Source of the DNA: Bacillota bacterium
GTDB lineage: Bacteria; Bacillota; UBA4882; UBA8346
Direction: 5' to 3'
Assembly (NCBI GenBank): GCA_023415375.1
Contig: JAEZKW010000327.1
Span: 1-13,603 of the forward strand
Length of the DNA stretch: 13,603 nt
How positions within the stretch are numbered: position 1 is the first letter of the stretch; each line of letters starts with the position of its first letter. Under the pieces are notes generated by a model, which had not been told where the DNA came from, ran no database searches, and was given only the letters and a program-made list of their open reading frames with translations. A program made the position numbers and the translations under genes. Of the stretch, positions 1-7,815 are shown in pieces.

Positions 1-1
1 G

Positions 2-550
2 GGGTTTTATGCCGAGAATAGCTGGAATTATGCAGGTAACAGTTTAACAGCCTCAGCGAACACCAAATATAATTTTAAAATGCATTATGCCTATCCATTC
101 AATTTCTCCTCGAACTGGAGACTAACATCGATTGCCGCTATTACATTGAGTACCATTTATAATTGGGGTGAAGGCCTTGGTCAAACAACCCTTTCCGCCA
201 ATTACCATCCCAATTCAAACTGTAACATATCTGTCGGCCTCGGTTATGATTTTTCAAATCCCGTTTCTCCATGGATTTCACAAAGCTTGTTGGCAAACGT
301 TTCCAATAAAATTACAGGAAACTGGAGTTTTTCATTATCTGCTAATTATAATTATTTGGCCCATGAGTTCTCAGTGGCGGAATATAATCTATTTTACGAC
401 TGGCATTGCCGTCAGGTTGTTTTACATTATGACGGCGTTGAAAAGGAATATTGGCTGCAGATTGTGATTAAGGCATTTCCAAATGATTCTTTAAAACTAA
501 CTGGAAAGAATACTTTGGATAACTTATTGAATCAAATCGAAACAGAATAG
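2..550 (+). CDS. lptD: LptD-like outer-membrane beta-barrel protein, C-terminal part (5' end outside window)
   Basis: The reading frame is open from the first bases to a TAG at 548-550, giving 182 residues with no start in the window. The ATG at 80 has no ribosome binding site and lies inside continuous barrel-like sequence, so I treat it as internal. Seen: alternating polar/hydrophobic strands rich in aromatics, Asn and Ser (SFSLSANYNYLAHEF, VGLGYDF), typical of transmembrane beta-strands. The end contains YDWHCRQVVLHYD, then a strand EYWLQIVIKAFP. Known: the LptD C-terminus has a Cys-containing YDxCCW-type motif followed by a last barrel strand ending in a hydrophobic LRGL-like stretch, and this tail matches that pattern with HC in place of CC. 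LptD inserts lipopolysaccharide into the outer membrane. Inference: the organism has an outer membrane. A different large outer-membrane barrel is possible, because only the C-terminus is visible. Confidence 0.68.
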   Translation, partial: GFYAENSWNYAGNSLTASANTKYNFKMHYAYPFNFSSNWRLTSIAAITLSTIYNWGEGLGQTTLSANYHPNSNCNISVGLGYDFSNPVSPWISQSLLANVSNKITGNWSFSLSANYNYLAHEFSVAEYNLFYDWHCRQVVLHYDGVEKEYWLQIVIKAFPNDSLKLTGKNTLDNLLNQIETE

Positions 551-900
551 TTACCTCCAAGATCCAATGAATTTAGTCGTATTCTGTTAAATTTAGGCAA
601 AAATTCTTCCTATTAAAGGAATTTAATTAAAAAAATCGAATTGATAATTAAACGGTAATGTTATACCATGGAGACGGATGTTTTGACATAGTTTTTTTCT
701 GAACCATCTTCCAGCCCGGTTTATCGTTCGCACGTGAATCGAAAGATTTCGATTTCGCGGAGATGCTATGGGAAATGGCACCTGAATTGTCATTTTCCTG
801 AAATCTGGGATTAAAGCACGGAAGTGTAAAAAACTCAAAGTGCAACAAGAGTCAGTTTTCAGAATAATTTTTTGAAAGTACATCAACTAAGGAGGCCCAA
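551..900. other. 350-bp intergenic region with small inverted repeats
   Basis: No convincing gene is present. Minus-strand frames here lack a ribosome binding site and have no recognisable composition. A perfect 8-bp inverted repeat with a 2-nt centre lies at 737-754 (AATCGAAA/TTTCGATT). An imperfect hairpin follows at about 770-797 (GGAAATG against CATTTTCC). Both sit in what is probably the 5' leader or promoter region of the next gene. I do not recognise a known riboswitch. No clear sigma-A promoter was found: a TTGACA at about 683 has no -10 partner. Confidence 0.4.
737..754. repeat. Perfect 8-bp inverted repeat upstream of the small barrel gene
   Basis: AATCGAAA and TTTCGATT flank the dinucleotide GA. 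The repeat is about 150 bp upstream of the next start codon and could be an operator or a small RNA hairpin. No protein or function can be assigned from sequence alone. Confidence 0.4.
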
Positions 901-1515
901 ATGCGTAAAAGTTTTAAAGGAGAGTCTTATTTCAATATCAAAGGATTATTGTTATTCTTTATCATTATTATGTTATTATTAATCAACGCTGCTACGGTAT
1001 TTGCTGAACCTTTTCTTGAAGAGCCGGGTAAACTGAATTTGTTCTTTTCTTGGGATCATGTGGGTAGTGGCTCTTTTGGAGATAATAGTATCAAGTCTTA
1101 CACGGGATCTTTTTGCGGAATAGCTTTTCCCGTCGGCTTTGCAACGGTCGGACTCAAGACGACTTTTGATACTTCCGAAGGTTATTATGAAATTTTTTCC
1201 GATTTCAATAGCAATCCAAATTTAATGACGAGTATATCTTTCCTGCATGCAAAAGATAAATCCGATAATGGTGTCGGTATATTTCGAGTCGGCGCCTTCA
1301 GGCCAATTATGACGGATCAGGCAGGAGGACTCGGTTTACTTTTAGGACCAGGTCTCTCGGTTATTTCATCGAATAATGAAACGAACTTGTCAATGTTTTT
1401 AGAGGCAAAATCAAAAATATATTTTATGGAAGACAGTTTTGTCTATGCCAACGGCTTATTCGATTTTATGTACAAATCCGGGAATCTTGAACTTGGAGTG
1501 GGATTTAGCTATTGA
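901..1515 (+). CDS. Putative secreted small outer-membrane beta-barrel protein (204 aa)
   Basis: The start is fixed by AAGGAGG at 889-895, five bases before the ATG. Residues 1-35 form a signal peptide: basic N-region, very hydrophobic core GLLLFFIIIMLLLINAA, and a likely cleavage at VFA|EP. The mature part of about 169 residues is Gly- and aromatic-rich with alternating strand patterns (LNLFFSWDHVGSG, VGIFRVGAFRP, LGLLLGPGLSV) and ends ELGVGFSY. A terminal aromatic on a last amphipathic strand is the usual signature of BAM-inserted barrels. I do not recognise the family. Its position downstream of an LptD-like gene supports an outer-membrane location, but the 350-bp gap argues for separate transcription. 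Alternative: a secreted beta-rich protein that is not membrane-inserted. Exported status is well supported; the barrel call is inference. Confidence 0.7.
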   Translation: MRKSFKGESYFNIKGLLLFFIIIMLLLINAATVFAEPFLEEPGKLNLFFSWDHVGSGSFGDNSIKSYTGSFCGIAFPVGFATVGLKTTFDTSEGYYEIFSDFNSNPNLMTSISFLHAKDKSDNGVGIFRVGAFRPIMTDQAGGLGLLLGPGLSVISSNNETNLSMFLEAKSKIYFMEDSFVYANGLFDFMYKSGNLELGVGFSY

Positions 1516-1559
1516 TTTTGACTTGATTGATAAAGTGAATTTACATAGTTAAAAAAAGA

Positions 1560-1640
1560 GGCTGTCTAAAAAGTATTTTAAAATCAATAAGATATACTAA
1601 ATATTGTATATTTTATCGATAAATTTACTTTTGGACAGCC
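1560..1640. repeat. 81-bp AT-rich element with 15-bp terminal inverted repeats (MITE/IS remnant or terminator)
   Basis: The ends GGCTGTCTAAAAAGTA (1560-1575) and, read in reverse complement from 1640, GGCTGTCCAAAAGTA match apart from one T/C difference and one extra A. The interior of about 50 bp is almost pure A+T and contains short palindromes such as TATACTAAATATTGTATA. GGCTGTC-type ends resemble terminal repeats of Firmicutes insertion sequences, so a miniature or decayed transposon is plausible. The A-tract at 1551-1557 would act as a T-run for a minus-strand terminator, and a CCCTTTA stretch follows on the plus side. No transposase gene and no target duplication are visible. Confidence 0.45.
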
Positions 1641-1884
1641 CCCTTTATATAAGGTCCTTTCGCGAAATTTCAGGGGAGATAAGCACCAAAAGTGTTTTAG
1701 AGTAAAATTTGTAACCACTATATAACGTAAACCTCTCAATTTTTGAATGGTTTTTCGATAATTCAAAGAAAATTCAAATCTAAGATAACGATAATTATAG
1801 ATAGAATAGAAGCATTGCGGTTTGCATATATAAAGTATCTTTTTAAACAACTTCAATGGGTTATCATTTTTTATAGGAGGCAAA

Positions 1885-3504
1885 ATGAAAAAGATTGCGA
1901 TACAGGTAAAAGTTGCAGCCTTTGGAATACTTGTTTTATCTTTTTTGGTCCTAGGCGGGTTTGTGGGATATGCAAGTACGATTAAATCACTTATCTCGCC
2001 TGGTGAGATTGACATTTTGGGGACGGGATTTAATTCCTTATCACGAAGTTTTATTTCGGATAATAAATGTTTAAAGTATAATACCAATATCGATAGTACT
2101 TTACCGGGAGCCATGAATAGTACGGCTTACTATTTTGTTGATTCCAAGAAAGAATTGGATGATAAACTTTTTTATAATTTCGTTTCCAATTCGGGGACGC
2201 CGGATTCAACATTAAAATCAAGAGTCACTGACTCGATAGTTAATAATACCTCTTTTTCGGCTAACAAAATTACTCTTATTGGGTATTGGAAGCAAGAAGA
2301 TAGAAAATTCTTTTCCAGTGAATTACCTACAATGACCGATGAAGGGATGTCAATTTTTAAAAGCAATCCCAAGATTTTTTTTCAAACCTTTGGTGACAAG
2401 TATGTCAGTGCAGTAACTTTTGGAAGAATGTTCTTTGTGATTTACCAGGCCGATATTACTGATATTTCATCCTATTCGAGCCGAGCCAAAAATGCGATTA
2501 AGCGTGCAATGGAGCTTAATCTGAAGAAAATATTCGGGGTCCGGTTGTCAGCCCAGGAATCGGCATTTGCCGGTGAAAGATTGGCGGATGCAAATGTCAG
2601 AAGCACTGTATACGGAACAAATATTTATAATAGTTCAGGTCCTTACACGAATGATGATTTTAAAGACATAGTAAAAAGGGTTAATGGTGGTCCTCCTGAA
2701 ATAATTACCTGGGAATTAAAGAACTATTCCAATGTTGATAACCGTCCGGACGACTCTTTTTATAACATTACCGATTATATGAATATGGCCAATGAATGGG
2801 ATAAACACTTGGCTTTCATGAATTATATTACCTCTAATTCCAATCTGAGTTTCGACCTATTATCGGAGTGCCGTTCCGCGGTTGACAAAATTAATGAGCA
2901 GTTGGCAATGGTTCGTAAGCTGGACCCGGATGCCAGAGTACCAAGTACCAGAGAAAACACTAAATTCGATGATCTATATAAGAAATATGTTCAAGAAATG
3001 AAAATTAGCCCGAAGTCGTACATGCTGCCTCCTTCTGAAAAGTCTTGGGAACTGGATTTAAGCGGTATCAATGATGTGGAATCTATTAAAATCGAGTGTG
3101 ATATCAAAAAAAGAAGGGCTCTTTTCGGAACTTTGAACAATAAACCCACTAATGTTGTTCTTTATATTGTTGATGAAGATGGCAATTTGTCGGAAGTGGG
3201 AACCACTCCGGTTTTCATGTCCGCTACAGCCACTTTATATAACGGAATCAAACTTTGTGATAAATTTAAAATAGGCGTATTGGATCCCAAAAGTAAACCT
3301 GGGGATAAGCCTGATCCATGGGCCACTCCGGCACCAACGCCGTCTCCTGCCGGAGGGTTGTTTGGAACCCCGGGATCGCAGGGAGCGGGAGTATATTTTG
3401 GTGGTCCCAATATTCCGGAATTAAAAATTACCTGTTCGTATACTGAAAAAGTCAATGATATTGTCTGGGCTTATTTACACAATAAAGATAAAGCGGGGAA
3501 ATAA
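1885..3504 (+). CDS. Secreted MACPF/CDC-superfamily-like pore-forming protein (candidate, 539 aa)
   Basis: TAGGAGG at about 1876-1882 and the ATG at 1885 set the start. A signal peptide covers residues 1-30 (MKK..., core AAFGILVLSFLVLGGFVG, cleavage near GYA|ST). The middle reads like a MACPF/CDC domain: a strand and helix region at 80-160, then FFQTFGDKYVSAVTFGRMFF (165-184), which resembles the YGTHYI..V.LGG strand of MACPF proteins and the YVSSVxYGR strand of cholesterol-dependent cytolysins. Next come a helical stretch (195-215), a second strand/helix half with NGGPPEIITWELKNYSNV (267-284), and a helix to about 370. A beta-rich C-terminal part (387-466) is followed by a Pro/Gly linker (467-500, TPAPTPSPAGG) and a last strand block (510-530). 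No undecapeptide typical of classical CDCs is seen. Family knowledge: such proteins oligomerise into pores. This assignment is by eye; the cellular role is unknown. Confidence 0.6.
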   Translation: MKKIAIQVKVAAFGILVLSFLVLGGFVGYASTIKSLISPGEIDILGTGFNSLSRSFISDNKCLKYNTNIDSTLPGAMNSTAYYFVDSKKELDDKLFYNFVSNSGTPDSTLKSRVTDSIVNNTSFSANKITLIGYWKQEDRKFFSSELPTMTDEGMSIFKSNPKIFFQTFGDKYVSAVTFGRMFFVIYQADITDISSYSSRAKNAIKRAMELNLKKIFGVRLSAQESAFAGERLADANVRSTVYGTNIYNSSGPYTNDDFKDIVKRVNGGPPEIITWELKNYSNVDNRPDDSFYNITDYMNMANEWDKHLAFMNYITSNSNLSFDLLSECRSAVDKINEQLAMVRKLDPDARVPSTRENTKFDDLYKKYVQEMKISPKSYMLPPSEKSWELDLSGINDVESIKIECDIKKRRALFGTLNNKPTNVVLYIVDEDGNLSEVGTTPVFMSATATLYNGIKLCDKFKIGVLDPKSKPGDKPDPWATPAPTPSPAGGLFGTPGSQGAGVYFGGPNIPELKITCSYTEKVNDIVWAYLHNKDKAGK

Positions 3505-3549
3505 AATTTCAGCCGTTGTTTTGATTATATAAACTAATGAATAATAATT

Positions 3550-3594
3550 AGCTGTATCAAAGGTTTACTCTATAACCGATGAGACAGCTTTTTT
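3550..3594 (+). terminator. Rho-independent terminator after the MACPF-like gene, also between convergent genes
   Basis: The stem AGCTGTATCA (3550-3559) pairs with TGAGACAGCT (3580-3589) with one mismatch, and a run of six T follows at 3589-3594. The plus-strand orientation is best supported by the T-run. It lies between this gene and the convergent ger operon, and the weaker AATTATTATT on the other side may help stop minus-strand transcripts too. Confidence 0.7.
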
Positions 3595-3606
3595 ACTTTT
3601 AGATGA

Positions 3607-3822
3607 TTAATATTTAAGGTGTAAAATATCCTCAATCACATACTTTATTGCCTGCATGGGACTGGGTAACTGGACTCCGGAAACATACAGCAGACTTAAA
3701 CCAAACGCAATGATGTAAAGAGTAGAAAAAACAATTAATTCTCGCCAGAATCGTTTTTTAACAAGGGTTGAAATCTGTAAAATCCCAACCACGATAAAAA
3801 GGGGTATTAAGACAAAAATCAT
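3607..3822 (-). CDS. Small two-helix membrane protein of the germinant-receptor operon (D-type)
   Basis: The 71 residues contain two predicted transmembrane helices, about 2-17 (IFVLIPLFIVVGILQI) and 28-48 (ELIVFSTLYIIAFGLSLLYV), joined by a short basic loop VKKRFWR, with a polar tail. The gene begins three bases after the stop of the GerB-type gene, so translation is probably coupled; an AGGAA lies about 12 bases upstream, rather far. Known: many ger operons of Bacillus and Clostridia carry or neighbour a 70-80-residue two-helix 'D' gene whose product modulates receptor function. Position, size and topology fit that class, although the sequence family itself is weakly conserved and I did not match it to a named member. 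It should be co-expressed with the receptor in the forespore. Confidence 0.72.
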   Translation of the reverse strand: MIFVLIPLFIVVGILQISTLVKKRFWRELIVFSTLYIIAFGLSLLYVSGVQLPSPMQAIKYVIEDILHLKY

Positions 3823-3825
3823 TCT

Positions 3826-4920
3826 TTACTGGGTTCCTTTCTTTCGTAAATTGCGGATTTTAGCAATCAATAAACTCAGCGATGGAATGATGTAAATAAA
3901 GGGAAATCCAAACATGATTCCGGCTTTTTGAGAGGTTTTGATGTGTTCTGCTATTGAGGGATATACAATAACCGCCAAAATGATAAGGATACAGCTGATC
4001 GGGAAGATAACCGGAGTGTAAGTTTTGAGTTTGAGCAATTGAGATAGAAGCAGGATTATACCATAAAGTAAAATACTACATTTCAGAAACAAAGCAAAAG
4101 TATGAATTAATGCAAACAGGATATCCATTCTTGATAAAAATCCGATATTAATCAGTCTGACAACTTGATATGAGGGGGAAATAAGGAAGGCTTCAGTATT
4201 ACCAAGGACTGCTGTGTTCCGAATAGTGATGATAACCAGTAATAAGGCTCCTAAAAATAAACTAACCAAGGTATTCCTGGATATATGCGAAGTATTATTT
4301 AAGGCGAAAGTAATGGTAAGAATGGCGACTAATTCTCCAAATGGAATGGCGGCAATAATTTGGGTGCCGTGAATATAATCTTTAATTGGTAAATCAAAAA
4401 GAGGCAGTAAATTGCTGAAGTTCATCTGGGGAAACAGCAGGAAGGTAGCAGCTAAAACCACTAAGAGAACAATAGGCACAATGATTTGGCTCACCCGTGC
4501 CAATACTTCTATCCCGTGCCATACTACATAAGCGCAAGTTAAAGTAAAGATAATTAGAAAAACTTCAATGGGAGTATTCCGCATAAAGAAAACCGTGTAG
4601 AAATTCCCCAAGTCCTGGATATTAAAGGATAGTGTTAATATAAAATAACAAAGATAGAGAACCGTTATGAAGATACCTATATAAGGGCCATAAATCAAAC
4701 GATTTATTTGGGCAAAGTTTATGCCGGGAAACCTTTTAGCCAGGAGAGTGTAAAAATAAATAAAAGGGGCTATGGATAAGAGGCCGGTCAGTATCGCCAA
4801 CCAAGTCTCTTGTTTGGTAATATTGGAGGCAAATGATGTCAGTATGATCGAACCTTCAATAAAGCCGATGATTAAAGAAGAAAATTGTAAACCGGAAATT
4901 CTTCCATTTTCAATATTCAT
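3826..4920 (-). CDS. gerAB: Spore germination receptor B subunit (GerAB/GerKB family permease-like)
   Basis: The 364-residue protein starts MNIENGRISGLQFSSLIIGF, the standard N-terminus of the family. An upstream in-frame ATG would add 27 residues overlapping the preceding gene and is rejected; GAGGG stands a few bases before the chosen ATG. About ten hydrophobic segments run through the whole length, matching the APC-superfamily fold and usual size (about 360-370) of GerAB-type permeases. The centre contains NFSNLLPLFDLPIKDYIHG and then PFGELVAILTITFAL, typical of the family. Known role: an integral subunit of the inner spore membrane germinant receptor, responsible for or contributing to germinant binding. 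Gene order A-C-B here is that of B. subtilis gerK. A 23-bp gap separates it from the upstream C subunit gene. The ligand cannot be predicted. Confidence 0.93.
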   Translation of the reverse strand: MNIENGRISGLQFSSLIIGFIEGSIILTSFASNITKQETWLAILTGLLSIAPFIYFYTLLAKRFPGINFAQINRLIYGPYIGIFITVLYLCYFILTLSFNIQDLGNFYTVFFMRNTPIEVFLIIFTLTCAYVVWHGIEVLARVSQIIVPIVLLVVLAATFLLFPQMNFSNLLPLFDLPIKDYIHGTQIIAAIPFGELVAILTITFALNNTSHISRNTLVSLFLGALLLVIITIRNTAVLGNTEAFLISPSYQVVRLINIGFLSRMDILFALIHTFALFLKCSILLYGIILLLSQLLKLKTYTPVIFPISCILIILAVIVYPSIAEHIKTSQKAGIMFGFPFIYIIPSLSLLIAKIRNLRKKGTQ

Positions 4921-4943
4921 AGGTTCCCTCACCCAGGTAATTT

Positions 4944-6119
4944 TTAATCTGCCGGCGGTGTTATGGGCGGAATCGTTAATCCCACTAACCGAATTACACA
5001 CTTAACGTTTATCTCCACCTTTAGTTCGGGATAGATCTGATCCCATTTAGTTTTCAGGTTGCGCCATTCTTTAGGATAGTGGCGGTGGATTAGGTCGCCG
5101 AAGCCGCAAATATCGGCATTCAGCTCTTGGGATTTTTTGAGAAATGATTGGATTTCATTCTTGATAGCCGTGGCTTTACGCCGGGCTAATGATTTCAACA
5201 TCTCGGGTTTGGTTAATTCTTTCGGACTCATCAGGCAGTCAAGGTTGGCTTCATCCCAAATGTCGATTTTAATTTTTAAATTATTTTTGGAAAGCACCGG
5301 CTTTACCCGAGTCCGTGAACGAATGATTTCAAGCCCGGCCTTTCCTCCCGGCACATTGATGATCATCCCAGTTTGCTTTACTTTTCCCTGGATCCATAAT
5401 AAACCGCGGGTTTGATAGTTATTGAGCTCACCAACCATGTGATCCCCTTTAAAAACAGCGGTCCCCGACAAATTGATTTGCTTTTTCGCTTGATCAATTT
5501 TGATGATTGTAGCAATAGGGGCCGTTGTTTTCGAAAGCAAGCAGCTAATAAAATCCTGCAAATTGACCCCGACATTTTTAGATGAGAGATTTTGGGCGCT
5601 AATTAACTGGCCGATTTCCATCGCAGAGACTTTTTCTAAGTTTCCAGGGACATTTAAAATATCGGCGGCTCTCCCGTCTGCGACTGCCATCCAAACTGTC
5701 GGGCGGGGTTCATTATCACGGACAAAAAAATCAAGGGGCATAGCCACTCCACTTTCAGCTTGCTTCCTACCGAAAATAATCACTTGATTATCCGGCCAGT
5801 ATAATCGGCGATCTGTATTCGAAGTAAAGTTTTTTACCGCATCTAAGATTGTACTACCTGTTTTGGATTTGACCACAAAAGGCGGTTTGGTTTCACCGCC
5901 TCCTCCACCCCCGCCACTCATTGCGCCTGATTTGACTTCACTCGGTTTGACGATCTGGACCGACAACTCCACAGCACCGGATTTTTTCCCGGAGTCAATT
6001 CCCACTCCGGAAACGATGGCTAATTGGTTAAGCTCCTGGTAGTTCCAACAACCATCCATGCATACAAGGACGGTTAACAAGAGCAATAAAAAGATTAAAC
6101 GAGATAAATAGGATTTCAT
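4944..6119 (-). CDS. gerAC: Spore germination receptor C subunit, lipoprotein (GerAC/GerKC family)
   Basis: The 391-residue protein has a hydrophobic N-terminus (LSRLIFLLLLLTVLVC) followed by a lipobox-like MDGC; C24 is the expected lipidation site, and the next residues WNYQELNQLAIVSGVGID match the family's WDxRELNxLAxVxGxGID start. The body has the three-domain GerAC pattern: FVVKSKTGSTILDAVKN near 80-96, RRLYWPDNQVIIFG near 103-117, and the C-terminal helix/strand region with LKTKWDQIYPELKVEINVKC. Length is normal. A run of seven Gly (residues 69-75) sits in a loop where length varies among homologues. Its ATG overlaps the stop of the A gene (ATGA), so translation is coupled. The role is an outer-leaflet subunit of the germinant receptor anchored by diacylglycerol. 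Confidence 0.93.
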   Translation of the reverse strand: MKSYLSRLIFLLLLLTVLVCMDGCWNYQELNQLAIVSGVGIDSGKKSGAVELSVQIVKPSEVKSGAMSGGGGGGGETKPPFVVKSKTGSTILDAVKNFTSNTDRRLYWPDNQVIIFGRKQAESGVAMPLDFFVRDNEPRPTVWMAVADGRAADILNVPGNLEKVSAMEIGQLISAQNLSSKNVGVNLQDFISCLLSKTTAPIATIIKIDQAKKQINLSGTAVFKGDHMVGELNNYQTRGLLWIQGKVKQTGMIINVPGGKAGLEIIRSRTRVKPVLSKNNLKIKIDIWDEANLDCLMSPKELTKPEMLKSLARRKATAIKNEIQSFLKKSQELNADICGFGDLIHRHYPKEWRNLKTKWDQIYPELKVEINVKCVIRLVGLTIPPITPPAD

Positions 6120-7726
6120 GAGTCGGATTTTCCCCCGGATTCCTTTGGAGGATGAGGTATTAAGCGAAATTTCTGTCTTTCTTTATCCTGGGCCATGCTT
6201 AGTGGCCGCTTCCACATCATCCACCAGGGTGCCCGGATGAGGACATCCTGGCCAAGTCCGCGTAGGTTGATTGGAACAATCGGAGAAAGGTAAGGTACAC
6301 CAAAGGAACGGAGCGATGCCAAATGGATTAGTAGTATAAGAACACTGATCAAAATGCCAAATGCTCCTAGAAAGCCGGCAATAATGACAATTAGAATCCG
6401 CAGCGGGGTTGTTTCATCGACTAAGCTTGGAAATACAAAGGTGGTTACGGCTGTAATCGCTATGGCAATCACTGTGGGGGCACTGACAAATCCAGCCTGA
6501 ACAGTTGCCTGGCCGATTACTAGAGCGCCCATAATACTGATAGCTTGTCCGATGGGTTTTGGCAGCCGGATTCCGCCTTCACGGATGATTTCAAACATTA
6601 ATCCCATTCCAATGACTTCGAGGACCCTTGGAAAGGGCATTCCTTCACTGGCAGAAGCAATTGCAATAATCAAAGGTGTAGGAAGTATCTCTTGATGAAA
6701 AGTAGTAAGTGCCACATAAAATGGAGGCGTTAAAAAACTGATTAAAAAAGCCGTATAACGAACCCAACGAATAAGAGTCGCATAAATAAAATGAAAGTTA
6801 TAGTCATCAGGATATTGAAAATTCTCTACAAATAAAAAGGGCACTGTCAAGACAACAGGAGTACCGTCTACCAAAATAGCGGCCCTGCCCTCCGATATTT
6901 TAGCCGATACGACATCAGGCCTTTCAGTATAACCAACAGTTGAAAAGAGAGAAAATGGATTGTCTTCAATGAATTGTTCAAGTCCGCCGGCACCGATAAT
7001 AATATCAGTTTTAATACGTTTTAACCGGCGTTCGACTTCTACTACCAGCGAATCGGGGGTTACTCCTTTTAGGTAGGCGATACAAACATTGGTTTTGGTC
7101 TTTTGGCCGATAGTCATAGAGATCAATGTTAAGTCGGGATGGCCAATTTTTCGGCGCAGCATGGCTGTATTCGTCCTGAGCGTTTCGACAAAACCTTCCC
7201 GTGGACCCCTGATATTAACTTCAGAAGCCGGTTGCTCAATCCCGCGTTTTTCCCAGCCCGGGGTACTAATAATAATCGCAGATGAAATCCCATCGACAAA
7301 CAGGGCTGTGTTGCCTTTCAGTATGCTTTCAATAACTTGGGATAAAGTAACCAGCTCTTTGGCATCTCCAACCGTAATGAGCTGGGTCATAATGTGCCCC
7401 AATAAATCCTCTTGGGAGGACAATGTTATTTCTTCGGGCGGAGGATCCATTAAGGGTTGTAAAATACTCCATTCGATTTGCTTTTTATCAGCCAGTCCAT
7501 CAATAAAGACTAATGCTGCTTTGGGATTGTTTTTGATACCGACGGTAAAATCTCGGATTTTTAAATCTGTACTGGAATGAAGTGCGCTTTTAATCTTCTG
7601 CAGATTGCTTTGGAGCTGCTTTGAAATATTGGCTGGCCTAGAGATTTCCTCTGCAAACTCCATTTTAATCTGTTCAATTTTTTGAAGCATTTTTCGGAAT
7701 ATACGGCGTTTTGGGCGGTGGTACAT
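6116..7726 (-). CDS. gerAA: Spore germination receptor A subunit (GerAA/GerKA family)
   Basis: This is the first gene of the operon. AAAGGA stands seven bases before the ATG and supports the start at 7726. The 536-residue protein has a soluble N-terminal half (about 1-300) and a C-terminal membrane half with four to five hydrophobic segments, about 323-340, 350-360, 395-430 and 443-468. Diagnostic family motifs are WEKRGIEQPASEVNIRGPRE (158-177) continuing into GFVETLRTNTAMLRRKIG (178-195), then GRAAILVDGTPVVLTVPFLF (280-299) and EGMPFPRVLEVIGM near 361-374. Length is slightly above the usual 480-500. Known: GerA-type A subunits form, with B and C, a complex that triggers release of dipicolinic acid on nutrient binding, and recent work treats the A subunit as an oligomeric channel. 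Expression should be in the forespore from the promoter just upstream. Confidence 0.95.
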   Translation of the reverse strand: MYHRPKRRIFRKMLQKIEQIKMEFAEEISRPANISKQLQSNLQKIKSALHSSTDLKIRDFTVGIKNNPKAALVFIDGLADKKQIEWSILQPLMDPPPEEITLSSQEDLLGHIMTQLITVGDAKELVTLSQVIESILKGNTALFVDGISSAIIISTPGWEKRGIEQPASEVNIRGPREGFVETLRTNTAMLRRKIGHPDLTLISMTIGQKTKTNVCIAYLKGVTPDSLVVEVERRLKRIKTDIIIGAGGLEQFIEDNPFSLFSTVGYTERPDVVSAKISEGRAAILVDGTPVVLTVPFLFVENFQYPDDYNFHFIYATLIRWVRYTAFLISFLTPPFYVALTTFHQEILPTPLIIAIASASEGMPFPRVLEVIGMGLMFEIIREGGIRLPKPIGQAISIMGALVIGQATVQAGFVSAPTVIAIAITAVTTFVFPSLVDETTPLRILIVIIAGFLGAFGILISVLILLIHLASLRSFGVPYLSPIVPINLRGLGQDVLIRAPWWMMWKRPLSMAQDKERQKFRLIPHPPKESGGKSDS

Positions 7727-7763
7727 GAGATTCCTTTAATTTCCATTTTAAGTTATATGAATT

Positions 7764-7793
7764 TATTATGGATTAAAATTCAAAGTGCTATAC
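7764..7793 (-). promoter_or_regulatory. Sigma-G (forespore) promoter of the ger operon
   Basis: Read on the minus strand, GTATA (7789-7793) is followed after exactly 18 bases by CATAATA (7764-7770). This matches the sigma-G consensus GHATR-N18-CATWHTA at every position. The -10 lies about 37 bp from the ger start codon, and germinant-receptor operons are known members of the sigma-G regulon, so sequence and context agree. Confidence 0.85.
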
Positions 7794-7815
7794 GAGTCGG
7801 TGAAAGTATTACCGA

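Noticed and set aside
623..886. Minus-strand open frame upstream of the small barrel gene
   Set aside because: No ribosome binding site, no family resemblance, and it overlaps inverted repeats and the probable promoter/leader.
1584..2114. Minus-strand open frame overlapping the start of the MACPF-like gene
   Set aside because: It is antisense to a gene with a good ribosome site and signal peptide and covers the inverted-repeat element; its residues have no recognisable pattern.
7089..7580. 163-codon plus-strand open frame inside gerAA
   Set aside because: It is the antisense shadow of a well-conserved gene and has no upstream ribosome site.
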